DNA from: JANLTX01 sp049840835
GTDB lineage: Bacteria > Armatimonadota > Armatimonadia > Armatimonadales > Armatimonadaceae
NCBI GenBank assembly: GCA_049840835.1
Contig: JASGJG010000020.1
Coordinates: 1 to 64,000 of the forward strand
DNA length: 64,000 nucleotides
Reading direction: 5' to 3'
Below, piece by piece: positions 26,533 through 36,225 of the stretch; within the stretch, counting starts at the first letter, position 1; the number at the start of each line of letters is the position of its first letter. The notes beneath the pieces are model-generated. The model worked only from the letters and a program-made list of their open reading frames with translations. It searched no databases and was not told the DNA's origin. Both the position numbers and the translations under genes were made by a program.

Positions 26533-27332
26533 CCGCCTCCCTTTCCGATAGCCTCTCCCTCTGGCGCACACTGGTGCAAGCTTCTGTGCGCTCTCAGATG
26601 CAGCACAAGATCAGCTTTATCATGCTCTCGGTAGGCAACTTCGGGGCAGTAAGCGCGGATCTGGTGGCCCTGTGGGCGCTCTATGCTCGCTTTGGCAACC
26701 TGCCCAACTGGACCCTGCCACAGATTGCCTTGCTCTATGGCATGGTGCAGCTTGCCTTTGCGATAGCCGAATGTGTAGGGCGTGGTTTCGATCAGTTCAG
26801 CGGGGTCATTCGCACCGGGGAGTTCGACCGCTTTTTAGTACGTCCTCGCTCGGCGGCGCTACTACTTGCCGGGCAGATCTTCGAGCTTTCCCGCATAGGG
26901 CGGCTTTTCTCCGGGCTTATTGCGCTACTCTGGGGCGGCCTATACTCCGGGGTGGCCTGGTCGTTTGCGAAAGTGATTCTGGTTACCTGGGCTACCCTGG
27001 GGGGCGCAGCCACTTTCCTTGGGGTTCTGGTGCTCCAGGCCACGCTCTGCTTCTGGACTGTGGAGTCACTAGAGATGGTCAATGCTGTTACCTACGGTGG
27101 CATTACAGCAGCGCAGATGCCGCTAACCATCTACCCCAAATGGCTGCGGTATCTGTTTACGTTTGGTGTACCTATCGCCTGTATGAACTATCTGCCAGCG
27201 GATGTATTGCTGGACCGCAGCAGCTACCCACTTCTGGCCTGGCTTGCTCCGCTGGTGGGCTTTTTCTTTTTAGCAATCTCCCTCCCTATCTTCAACGCTG
27301 GTGTTCGCAAATACACTAGCGCCGGTGGGTAA
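26529..27332 (+). CDS. ABC-2 permease subunit (COG3694 type)
   Basis: 267 residues, six predicted membrane spans, typical of the second permease of the COG4586/4587/3694 exporter. The family-typical segment is GRGFDQFSGVIRTGEFDRFL near residues 84-103. Overlaps the HDAC-like gene by four bases. The usual operon order is ATPase, permease 1, permease 2; here two genes intervene. Confidence 0.85.
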   Translation: MTASLSDSLSLWRTLVQASVRSQMQHKISFIMLSVGNFGAVSADLVALWALYARFGNLPNWTLPQIALLYGMVQLAFAIAECVGRGFDQFSGVIRTGEFDRFLVRPRSAALLLAGQIFELSRIGRLFSGLIALLWGGLYSGVAWSFAKVILVTWATLGGAATFLGVLVLQATLCFWTVESLEMVNAVTYGGITAAQMPLTIYPKWLRYLFTFGVPIACMNYLPADVLLDRSSYPLLAWLAPLVGFFFLAISLPIFNAGVRKYTSAGG

Positions 27333-27384
27333 CGAGTTTTAAAATCAAACCGAGTGGGAATATAACCATCAGGAGATTGATGAT

Positions 27385-28038
27385 ATGACACGGAAACTGC
27401 TCGGAGTGGCTTTCTCGGCGCTCCTCATAAGTGGTGTTCTGGCTCGCCCTCAGGACCCGCCCCCGCCTGTAACCGACCCAGCCGCGGCTCCTCAGGTGCC
27501 TGCAGAGCCGCAGAAGCAAGAGATTCCCGCAGCGGTAAAAGAGGTCTGGGACGCTGCCGAGACCTGGACACTGTACTCCCTGGCTCCCGAGCAAAAGCTA
27601 CCTGCCGTGCCCGATGCAGCTCGCGGTACGACGAAAGCCAAACCCAACAAGAAACCTGCCGCCAAGCCACCGGCTAAGAAGCGCGATGCGGAACCACCAT
27701 TCCACGGCGTGGTCGTGCTAGGCAAGCGTGAATTGAAGAAGGAAGATGCTATTGCCACCAGCCTGAAAGAGGCGATATACGCCTCTATTGAGAAAAGCGG
27801 CAAACCGGCGCGCTGCTTTATCCCGCATCATGGTATCCGGGCTGTGGTTGGCGACAAAACGGTCGATCTGGTGATCTGCTTCACCTGCCACTATATGGAT
27901 ATCTATGTGAACGGTGAGAAGTTGGGCAATAGACTCGTTATCGACCCGGCCCCCTTCACGGCATTCGACCAGGCTCTTACTGAAGCGCAGGTGCCTATGG
28001 GCCAGCGAGGTGTGAAGAAGCCCCCCGTCAAGAAGTAG
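27385..28038 (+). CDS. secreted protein with Pro/Lys-rich linker
   Basis: 217 residues. A signal peptide is likely (residues 1-22, ending near VLA-R). Residues 25-55 are Pro- and Ala-rich, and residues 80-100 hold a Lys/Pro/Ala-rich linker. The folded part follows, with ICFTCHYMDIYVNGEK containing two cysteines (CFTC). An AGGAG ribosome site precedes the ATG. Starts 52 bases after the exporter operon. No family recognised. Confidence 0.65.
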   Translation: MTRKLLGVAFSALLISGVLARPQDPPPPVTDPAAAPQVPAEPQKQEIPAAVKEVWDAAETWTLYSLAPEQKLPAVPDAARGTTKAKPNKKPAAKPPAKKRDAEPPFHGVVVLGKRELKKEDAIATSLKEAIYASIEKSGKPARCFIPHHGIRAVVGDKTVDLVICFTCHYMDIYVNGEKLGNRLVIDPAPFTAFDQALTEAQVPMGQRGVKKPPVKK

Positions 28039-28053
28039 CAATTACCTTGGACA

Positions 28054-29091
28054 TTAGCGGGTAGTGAGAACGCTTTGTAGGGCGGCTTCTATCTTGGGCA
28101 CCTGAACGTCTGGCGTAGCGTGGTTTTGAATGAACTCGCGGCAATAGGCTCCCATGCGAAGACGAGTTTCCGGGGTCAGGACTGCCAGGCAACCCAGGGC
28201 GCGGGCGAGGTCGTTGGAGTCGCCGGGGCGGGCCAGGAAACCGCAAAGCCCCTCATCTACGAACTCGGGAATACCATCCACGCGGCTACCAGCTACCGGA
28301 AGACCGGTGGCCATGGCTTCGATAATGGCCATGGGGCAAGGATCCTGGCGGCTGGCGAGTACAAAGCCATCTAGCGCAGAGAGAATATCGGGGATGTCAC
28401 GGCGGGCACCGAGCCACAGCGCACGGTCGCCCGCCTTCTTTTTTAGAGGCTCTACAAACGCGTCGTCGCCCTTGCCAACGGCTATCAGGCGAAATCCTGG
28501 CGCTTTCTCCAGAGCAGGAATCAGGACATCGTGCCCCTTGCGCTTGATAATGTCTCCTACAGTGCCGAAGAGTAGCTCGTCCTCGCTTGCCCCCCACTCG
28601 GCTCTAAGGCGCTGCCGGGCATCCAGGGTAGGAGTCAATCGGACCGGATCAACGAAGTTGAGAATGGTCTCTATTCGCTCGGGCGGTATCCGATTCCAGA
28701 GGCGATGCCAGCGTGCGGTGGCTTCAGAGACAGCGAGCACCCTATCCGCCTGTCGCCAGTGGGGATGCCAGACCAGTGCATGTGCGGTCAATACACAAGG
28801 TAGACCGGTAAGCCGCTTGAGTCGGGTAGCAAAGTTGTTGGCGCGGCTCATGTGCGCATGAATCACATCCACGTTCTGCTCTTTGCAGTACTGAGCAATG
28901 CGGTTTAGCTCTGTAGCAGGAGAGCGGCTTAAATCCGAAGAAATCGCTTCAAACTCCTCCACGAACGGGCTACCATCACGAGCCACTATGCTAACCCGGT
29001 GGCCTCGGGCTCGTAGCGCGGGTATCAGGAGCCTCAGGTGGGCAATTACCCCGTTCATCTGCTTCGCCGAGACAATCTGGAGGATATGCAC
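28054..29091 (-). CDS. GT4-family glycosyltransferase
   Basis: About 345 residues. GT-B fold with the N-terminal LQIVSAKQMNGVIAHLRLLI and the C-terminal NDP-sugar site EAMATGLPVAGSRVDGIPE. Typical phrase KRKGHDVLIPALEKA. I choose the GTG at 29091 (VHILQIVSAKQMNG). The upstream residues of the longer frame (to 29304) do not match the family. It is divergent from the GT2 gene with about 30 bases between starts. It probably adds a sugar to a lipid or polysaccharide. Confidence 0.85.
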   Translation of the reverse strand: MHILQIVSAKQMNGVIAHLRLLIPALRARGHRVSIVARDGSPFVEEFEAISSDLSRSPATELNRIAQYCKEQNVDVIHAHMSRANNFATRLKRLTGLPCVLTAHALVWHPHWRQADRVLAVSEATARWHRLWNRIPPERIETILNFVDPVRLTPTLDARQRLRAEWGASEDELLFGTVGDIIKRKGHDVLIPALEKAPGFRLIAVGKGDDAFVEPLKKKAGDRALWLGARRDIPDILSALDGFVLASRQDPCPMAIIEAMATGLPVAGSRVDGIPEFVDEGLCGFLARPGDSNDLARALGCLAVLTPETRLRMGAYCREFIQNHATPDVQVPKIEAALQSVLTTR

Positions 29092-29121
29092 GATGCTTAT
29101 GATACCGGGATAAAATGGGCT

Positions 29122-29982
29122 GTGACTCTCTCCGTGTGCATCGTGCACTGGAATACCACCGATGATCTTCTGACTTGTATAGAAGCGCTTCAGGCGAATC
29201 TCAATACAAGGGGCTCTCAGGAGATTATTGTGGTGGACAATGCTTCTACCGATGGCGCGGCGGAGCGAGTGTGCCCTCTCTATCCTCAGGTGCGCTGGAT
29301 TCAAAACGCTACGAATCGCTGTTTTGCCGAGGCCACGAATCAGGCGGTGGCGGCCAGCACAGGAGAGTTAGTTACTCTGCTGAACCCGGATGCGCGGGTA
29401 ACTGCGGGCGCTTTAGATACCCTGGCGAGTTTTCTAGAGAGAGATGATGCCGATATCGTTGCTCCGAAGCTTATCTGGCCCGATGGACGTGTGCAGCCGA
29501 GTGTACGCAATCATCCTACCCCTAAGAATGTGTTATTGGGCGCGTGGACTCGCCCGGCACCAGCCAGTGATGCCCCCCAGCAGGTAGCGCAGCCGATGGC
29601 ATCCTGCCTCATGTTTCCCCGCACAGTCTGGGAAAAAGTTGGCCCCATGGATGAGCGGTTTCCACTGTACTTCAACGATGCGGACTGGAGCCTTCGTGCG
29701 GATATAGAGGGCCTGAACACCTGGTACGTGCCTGCCGCCGTGGTGGTGCATGACCATGCGGGCACCACGAGTAAAGTAAAGCTGCCCGCGCTCTGGGAGT
29801 CCCGCAAAGCCTGGCTCCGGTTCAACAAAAAACACTTTCCGAATCACCCCCTGCGACCATTACTCACTGCGATGATTACAATGGATGCCTGGCGACGAAC
29901 GGGACGCTGGTGGGAGCCCCTGGGTAAGGATGGCGGGGAGACCACGCCGGAAGATTGGCATCGCGCTATAATCAGCCCGTGA
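29122..29982 (+). CDS. GT2-family glycosyltransferase
   Basis: About 286 residues, GT-A fold. VDNASTDGAAERV, LNPDARV and the acceptor-region FNDADWSLRADIEGL are as in the dTDP-rhamnosyltransferase-like group. GTG at 29122 is the best start; the in-frame ATG at 29038 would add residues read from within the divergent gene. The stop overlaps the start of the PNGase F-like gene (GTGA). Confidence 0.85.
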   Translation: MTLSVCIVHWNTTDDLLTCIEALQANLNTRGSQEIIVVDNASTDGAAERVCPLYPQVRWIQNATNRCFAEATNQAVAASTGELVTLLNPDARVTAGALDTLASFLERDDADIVAPKLIWPDGRVQPSVRNHPTPKNVLLGAWTRPAPASDAPQQVAQPMASCLMFPRTVWEKVGPMDERFPLYFNDADWSLRADIEGLNTWYVPAAVVVHDHAGTTSKVKLPALWESRKAWLRFNKKHFPNHPLRPLLTAMITMDAWRRTGRWWEPLGKDGGETTPEDWHRAIISP

Positions 29983-31332
29983 ATCCCCGATTTTCGGCTA
30001 TGTGGCGGGCAGAGCTTGCCCCGGATGCCCCTGGCTACAGCGTTCTTCTTCTCCCCAACAATGCGACCTACTCCGGCGACCCGGTAGAGCCGAATCTGGC
30101 AGATGCCTTCGGCGTGGGTTTTGATACGTCAAACCCAAGACCCTTCGGTACCAATAGCAATAAGTGGTTCGGCCCGGCGGGCAACTTCTATGACCGCCCC
30201 CAGCGAGAGATTTCGCTGCATCGAAATGGGCGCGAGATTGCCAATGTTTTATGCCCGGTGCCACTGACAACGCACGGCGGCAATCAGATGGGCCTGGATA
30301 TCGAATATGCCAGTGGCGGCGCACTGGTGACAGTCACTGTAGACGGCACGAAGGTCTATGACCGCTACTTTGTGCCGGAGCTATTCCCTACACACAGCCA
30401 GTTTGCTACGGCAGGCAATGTTCGTATCTCCGGGTTGCGCCATACTCCCCTGCGTTCTATGGCTACTCCTCAGCCGAACAGAGTTGTTGCCTTCGATAAA
30501 GCGCTGAACGATGCCCAGAACCATCGCCAGACGAACATGGTGGCCTTTCCCGAAAGTTCCAACGGGGTTGGACGTGTGGTGATTACGCTTCGACTAGACC
30601 CAACTCCGCGCGGTATCGATCCCTGGGACCGATTAGCGAATCTCTATCTCTACGACGATAACGGAGAGCGGTTCGAGATTCTGCGCTGGATTACGCCTTA
30701 CCGAAAAGCCTGGGAGTGGAAGGCAGATGTCACCGATTTTCTACCTCTGCTCAAAGGCAAGAAAAAGCTGGAGATGTCCTGTGAGACCTACTCCGAGGGC
30801 TGGCTGGTCTCCATTACTTTTGATTTTTATCAAGGGCGGTTGGAGCGTGTGCCCTACAAAGTCGTCAATCTATGGAGTGGCGCACCGCCCATCGGGTTGG
30901 CAGAACAGCCCATAGAGAAGTTCTTTGTGCCAAGAACTGTGGATGTCGAGCGAGAGTGCATCGGGGCGCGATTCCGCTCTGTGGTGACCGGGCATGGCAT
31001 GGAGCCGAATACGGACAACGCCGGGGAGTTCCATCCACTCTGGCGCAAGCTGCATGTGAATGGGCAGACCTGGCAGAACAATCTCTGGAAAGAGGATGTG
31101 TACCTGAACCCATGCCGACCGCAGGGGGGCACCTGGAAGTTCGACCGCGCAGGTTGGGCACCAGGCGACCTCGTAACTCCATGGATGGTGGAACTGGACT
31201 CGCCGCTCACGCCAGAAACGCTCACTAACGGTAGAGTACGAGATTCAGCCGTATGTGAATCGCACCCCGAACAAAGACTATCTGGCGCAGCACCGGGTAG
31301 AGGCGCAGCTTATTCTGTATCGTCGCCCTTGA
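29979..31332 (+). CDS. PNGase F-like peptide-N-glycanase family protein, frameshifted near its end
   Basis: Resembles the two-domain peptide-N4-(N-acetyl-beta-glucosaminyl)asparagine amidase F family. Evidence: VTGHGMEPNTDNAGEFHPLW, HVNGQTWQNNLWKEDVYLN and the diagnostic PQGGTWKFDRAGWAPGD. The predicted frame runs to 31349 with odd residues, but shifting near 31225 gives TVEYEIQPYVNRTPNKD and AQLILYRRP with a stop at 31330-31332, matching the usual C terminus. The start overlaps the GT2 stop (GTGA). No signal peptide is evident at residue 1, so location is uncertain. A second ATG at 30000 is possible. Whether the catalytic acidic residues are complete needs an alignment. Confidence 0.65.
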
Positions 31333-33086
31333 GCCTCTCATCCAGGTAGTCGGCTGCTTCTTTCAGAGTCTTGCCCGCCACCAGCTCACGGGCAACGGCA
31401 GACATGGCGTGGGCGGCCAGTGGTTCGCCGACCTTATCCAGATGCTCTATCGCTTCTCGGATAGCCGTGTGGTCGGTGCCGCTACGCTTGCTGACTAGAT
31501 CGGCCAGAGCGGTTTCTATTTTCGGGCGGTCGTCGCCTTCGTAACCGGGAAGCAGGCGCTCGGCGCCACGTATGGCGGCATCGGCTTCGTTACGCATATC
31601 GGCCAGCATACGTGCCGCAAAGTCTTCATCCGCATGCAGGAAGCTATCGCGGACCCGCTGGCGGACCTCGGTCTGGTCGATGCCATACGTCGGCTTAACA
31701 CGCACCTCAGCCTCTACTCCGGAGCGGATTTCGACGGCCTTTATGGAGAGAATGCCGTTTGCGTCTAGCTGAAACGTCACAGCGACTTTGGGAATGCCCG
31801 CTGGCAGCGGTGGGATCCCGGCTAGCTCAATTCGTGCCAGTGAGCGGCAATCGGCGGCCAGCTCGCGCTCTCCCTGCACCACATGCAGTAGCACCTTGGT
31901 CTGCCCATCCACACTGGTTGTGAACTCTTCCGTGGCACGGGCTGGAATCTTGGTATTTCGGAATAAGAGCCGCTCTACTGCTCCGCCCATGGTCTCGATA
32001 CCCAGGGAGAGCGGAGTGACATCTAAGAGCAACAAATCATCTCGATTACCTGAGAGAACATCGGCTTGAATCGCCGCGCCAAGTGCGACTACCTCATCCG
32101 GGTTCAGATCGGTGTAGGGAGTTTTCTCAAAGAGCTTGCCGACTGCCTCGCGCACGGCAGGCACACGGGTAGAACCGCCCACCAGTACCACGGCATCTAT
32201 CTGCTCCGGAGCCAGATTGGCATCTGCCAGACAACGTTGGCAGGCATCTAGCGTTTTCTCTAGAAGTGGCGCGATTAAAACTTCTAGCCGGTCACGAGTG
32301 ATAGCCACTCCCAGCAATTCGGTGTGCGTATGCGTAGAAAGTGCTTTCTTCGCTTCTTCGGCGGCAAGTCGAGCCTCTACCGGGTCAATTCCGGGGCGCC
32401 ATTTTCAAAAGCCAATTCGCCAGAGCGGCATCAAAGTCATCGCCGCCCAGCCGGGTATCGCCACCGGTCGCCAGCACTTCGAAAACACCGTCTTCCAGTG
32501 CCAGAATGGATATGTCGAAGGTGCCGCCACCCAGGTCATACACAGCCACGGTAGCGGATTTGGCGTTTTGCAATCCATAGGCCAGTGCGGCAGCAGTGGG
32601 CTGGCTAACTATGCGTACCACTTCCAGACCGGCTAGCTCACCTGCGTCTTTGGTTGCCTGGCGCTGGGCATCGTTGAAGTAGGCAGGTACTGTCACTACA
32701 GCACGCTCTACAGAATGCCCCTATAACTTCTTCGGCCTGTTTTTTGAGGGCATGAAGTACCTGTGCGGCAACCTCAGGAGCAGTAACCGTCTCACCATCA
32801 CTGAGCTGAATTCCTGAGACTCTGTGAGCGCATAGGCCAGGCCATCGCCCAGGTTATCATCGCCGATACCACGGCCCATAAGACGCTTGGCCGAGTAGAT
32901 CGTGCGGGGCGGAATGCGTGGCTAGTATATGGGCGCGCCGCTTCGCCAACTACCGGCGCAGAACTATCTTCCGGAAAGTAGACCAATGAGGGCACGATTC
33001 CCCCTAAAACAGTCGGCACACCGTTTACGGTGAGTAGCTACCAGCGAGTTCGTGGTTCCTAGATCAATTCCTACAATGACTGACAT
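31310..33086 (-). pseudogene. HscA/DnaK-type Hsp70 chaperone, frameshifted
   Basis: Hsp70 family. Starts MSVIVGIDLGTTNSLVATH at 33086, breaks in several places between about 33040 and 32700, resumes as VPAYFNDAQRQATKDAGELA (about 32696-32385), breaks near 32330-32390 and ends with a long frame (about 32317-31310) holding VGGSTRVPAVREAV and a peptide-binding domain SLGIETMGG. The corrected length is near 590 residues, shorter than DnaK and closer to HscA, with a short lid. The 3' end overlaps the convergent PNGase F-like gene by about 23 bases. At least three indels are needed. Homologues are essential or important, so consensus error is plausible. Confidence 0.75.
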
Positions 33087-33127
33087 CAAACAAGGAGTGT
33101 ACCCGCTGATAGCGGAATTCTTGCGTT

Positions 33128-33559
33128 ATGACCGAGCCTGAATGGCTAGAGTGCTGCGCCAGATGGACGAGCAGGGCAGGCCTATATCTGCGCCTGGGAA
33201 CCGGCGCCCCCTGATCCCACAGCACTACGGTGCGTCCACTCTAGGCATCGTACACTCGCCCACTTACGCGCCTGCCAGGAAACCTGGCTGACAGCCTGTA
33301 TTGCTTTCCATGAGAAACCGAATCCCAGGCTAAAGCTAAGCTACACCCCTGGCGACTTTTCGAGCAGAAGTCGTATGAGCTGGTGCCTTGGGAGGAGCAT
33401 CTGGCGGCTTTTAAGGCAGATAGGCTCCGCTGGAAAGAGCTGTTAAAGTCTGCGGATAGGCAGAAGGCAGGCAAACTAAATGATAAAGAACGCTCTATTG
33501 AGAGCCTTACCAGTATTCTGGTGAGCCATGAGTATCACCATCTATTCACGCCACGATAG
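33128..33559 (+). pseudogene. DinB-like protein, frameshifted
   Basis: An ATG at 33128 starts MTEPEWLE, but the frame breaks within about 50 bases. Joining three frames gives CAWEPAPPDPTALRCVHSRH, ACQETWLTACIAFHEKPNP and KSYELVPWEEHLAAFKADR, ending in ILVSHEYHHL and a TAG at 33557-33559. The helical pattern with a C-terminal HEYHHL fits a DinB-type metal-binding four-helix bundle. At least two indels are needed. The call is tentative. Confidence 0.45.
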
Positions 33560-33560
33560 T

Positions 33561-34129
33561 TTAAGGCAGCAAATCGACGATAGCGATTGTGGCGTTTGGT
33601 GCGGCAAGTGGAGTCACGGTGCCGCTAGAGGGAACAACAAAAGTGCTGGTCCAGATACCATTTAATGGAGTGCGATGGACTTCAAGCTGGCGGTCCTGCA
33701 GATTCAATATCCAATATTCCGAAATCCCTGCCTCGGCATAGAGCGGACTTTTTACCGAACGGTCCGTTTGCAGGGTGGAGTCGGAAACCTCGATAAGCAA
33801 TAGAACATCGGCAGGTTGGGGATGCTGAGCCAGATAATCGCGAGGGGCGCCATTCACCACAAGAATGTCTGGTTGAGGCTGGCTGCCACTAGGAATCAGC
33901 AGTGGATTCTCTGTTCGTAGATGAGCATTTAAGGGAATAAAGATTGCTTGCAGCAGTGCAAGCGATAATGGAATCGTAATGGAATGAGGAGGGTCTGGAG
34001 GCATTTTCTCGCAATAATCTCTCCGTAGAGAAGCTCTAAATGCTCATCTTCACGGAAGACGCCAAGGCGCACGGCATTCTGAAACTCCTCCACACTCCAA
34101 TGGCGGCGGTGCAGTTGTTCGGCGCTCAT
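33561..34129 (-). CDS. Uma2-family restriction-endonuclease-like protein, frameshifted
   Basis: About 185-190 residues. Uma2 (DUF820) proteins have a PD-(D/E)xK-type fold and are numerous in some genomes. N-terminal part: HWSVEEFQNAVRLGVFREDE, HLELLYGEII. Catalytic core after the shift: PDILVVNGA, DVLLLIEVSDSTLQTDRSVK (the E-V-S-x and K positions of the family) and YAEAGISEYWILNL. The break lies near 34010, in the loop after YGEII. Joining restores a normal-length protein, so a single indel is the simplest explanation. Confidence 0.75.
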
Positions 34130-34144
34130 GCCTCTATTTTACCG

Positions 34145-34793
34145 TTACCAGAGTGCCCAGTTCTTGGTGTACAGAATATATATACCCAATAAAAGATTGG
34201 TTACGGCATGGGCCGTAATACAGGCGGCCAGAGATTTCGTGGATTTCAAGAGCCAGCAGAGCCCGAGGCCATAGACTAGCGCAGCAAGCCATTCGGGGTG
34301 CGCCACAGCAAAGAGGCCAGAGACAATCAGGGCGGCTACCGGAGTGAACTTCTCTACGGGGAGCGAGTCCCACTTCTCCATATCCGATATCCAGCGTAGC
34401 AAGAAACCTCGCCAGAATAACTCTTCAATAATCGGCACCATTATCGCCAGGCCGAGAAAGCGGACAGCAAGAAAGGGCACCATCCAGGTTCCCAGTATAG
34501 TAGGGTCGTAGGCGGCGCGTGTCCCCATAAAGCTCAATCGAGGGGCCTTATCTAATACAATCCATAGCCCTAGACCGATTGCTCCGGCAACGACTCCTAG
34601 AAGTACTGGGCGAGCTTTCCATTTCACTAAAGTCTTCCATTGGCGGGCGGTAAAGACTACGGAAGCCCCCACTATCAGCACTTTTGCAGAATAAACGAAT
34701 GGATAGTGTTCTTTAGCGAAATAGCTTTCTAAGGTAGTGCATATCAGAAAAAGCACCATTGGAAGCGCTAGCGGAAGCCATGGACCTGTCATA
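34145..34793 (-). CDS. CPBP/CAAX-protease-like membrane protein (TIGR03008-like)
   Basis: About 215 residues with six to seven membrane spans. The CPBP (Abi/CAAX) motifs are IIEELFWRGFLLRW (EExxxR), FAVAHPEWLAALVYG (HPEW, second metal His) and ITAHAVTNL (third His). The C-terminal TKNWALW and the overall spacing are like the TIGR03008 group tied to exosortase systems, but no exosortase is seen here. I place the start at the ATG at 34793 (MTGPWLPLALPMV). The longer frame to 35266 is a shadow of the divergent gene. Divergent from the flavoprotein with 42 bases between. Confidence 0.75.
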
Positions 34794-34835
34794 GCCAGGA
34801 ATTTTCGCACGAGCGGTATACTTTCCTGCGTGAAT

Positions 34836-36031
34836 ATGCCGAATTTCGATGTCATCGTTGTGGGGGGAGGCCCGGGTGGGGCTACCTGCGCCTGGAAATC
34901 TGCGGAGGCAGGCCTGAAGGTTTTGCTGCTGGATCGTGCCGCGTCTTTTCCCAGATACAAGCCTTGCGGCGGGGGTATTCCCGCGTCGCTGGCGGACCAT
35001 ATTGATGGCCTGGAACCGGACAAGTTCTCCGACCTATCTGTGACACAATTACGACACTCCTGGAAGGGCAAAGACCCTATCTTAGCCGAGATGACAAGGG
35101 CCAATGGCGAAGCCGCCGAGGTCTGGATGGTGCAGCGGCCACGGTTCGATAGCTGGATTGTGGAGAAGGCAAAAGCAGCAGGCGCAACGGTTCTTACGGG
35201 AGAGCGCGTTAAAGAAGTCCAGTTTCTAGACGATGAAACCGTGCAGGTTAGCTCTATAACAGGCAAGACCTGGACAGCTCGGCACGTGGTTGGTGCCGAT
35301 GGTGCTAAAGGTATTGTCGGTGGCTGTGTGGGATTACGGTTAAAGCGACGCTATGGAATCGCGCGAGAGATAGAAATCCCGTTTGAAAATGTGTCTGTAT
35401 GGCATCCGGATTTAGAAGAAAGTGCCTGTTATCTGGATTATGGCACGGTTAAGAATGGTTATGCCTGGATATTTCCCAAGGCCGGCTTCCTTTCTGTAGG
35501 AGCTGGCATGCTCCTCCCGAAAAAACCGTCTCAAGATGTGGAAAACAATGTCGGTCATGTACTAAAGCGTGCGATAGATATCTTATTAGAGAGTGTGGGT
35601 ATGAAATATCCCGATGGCGAGGATGCACCGAAGCTCTGGGACACCCTATTCCCTACTGGACGGGTATGGAACGACTGGCAACGGCCAATGGGCGAGCGCT
35701 TCTTGTGGGAGATGCGGCGGGAGTAGTACAACCGCTTTTCGGAGAAGGGATTCAGTACGCGGTACGCTCAGGCGCAGTTGCTGCTAAATGCCTTTCAACC
35801 GATACAGTGCGTGAATATACGGCACAAATAGCGGACCTATTCCAAGAAGAATTTGATACAGCCAACCGCGTGGGTAAGTTATTTCACGCCGCTCCTTTAT
35901 TGTCTTATAAGTTGGGCGTTCGTAACCCTGCAGGCACCAGACTTGTAGGTAGATTGATGGCTGGAGAGGCTCGCCTTGTCGATTTTGAGAAGAGAATCTA
36001 TGAAAAACTCAAGCGGTCAGGAAAATTCTGA
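34836..36031 (+). CDS. geranylgeranyl-reductase-like flavoprotein, frameshifted
   Basis: FAD-dependent reductase family (ChlP/GGR type) that saturates isoprenoid double bonds. N-terminal Rossmann fold FDVIVVGGGPGGATCAWKSA, KPCGGGIP, MVQRPRFDSWIV and the second FAD motif ALLVGDAAGVVQPLFGEGI. The frame breaks near 35690, between NDWQRPMG and ALLVGDAAG, and joining the two frames gives a continuous protein of about 397 residues. The ATG at 34836 is preferred; a GTG six bases upstream is possible. Role: a lipid, quinone or carotenoid precursor; the substrate is not determined. Confidence 0.8.
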
Positions 36032-36225
36032 CATAGATATTCATGAAGACACCTGGTGGAACACTTCCAATAAGTATCGATTTGCATTTTAGGCGTCTTC
36101 CGAATAAAAAATATCGCTCACAGCAGCAAATCTGTGGTCATTTCTCCTAACGTGGTGTATATTTGCTATGTAGCCTTTAAATGGCACTGAGTGAAACCGA
36201 CCTGATCGGTATGGAGTAAGGATAA
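36032..36225 (+). promoter_or_regulatory. candidate promoter region for the arginine-rich protein
   Basis: 194 noncoding bases. TGGTCA (36135-36140), 17-base spacer, TATATT (36158-36163) is the best sigma-70-like pair. A ribosome binding site GGAGTAAGGA lies just before the ATG. A second, weaker pair is TTGCAT (36082-36087) with a 17-base spacer and TAAAAA. Confidence 0.45.

Noticed and set aside
33241..33474. Minus-strand 77-residue frame
   Set aside because: It is the shadow of the DinB-like remnant on the plus strand.
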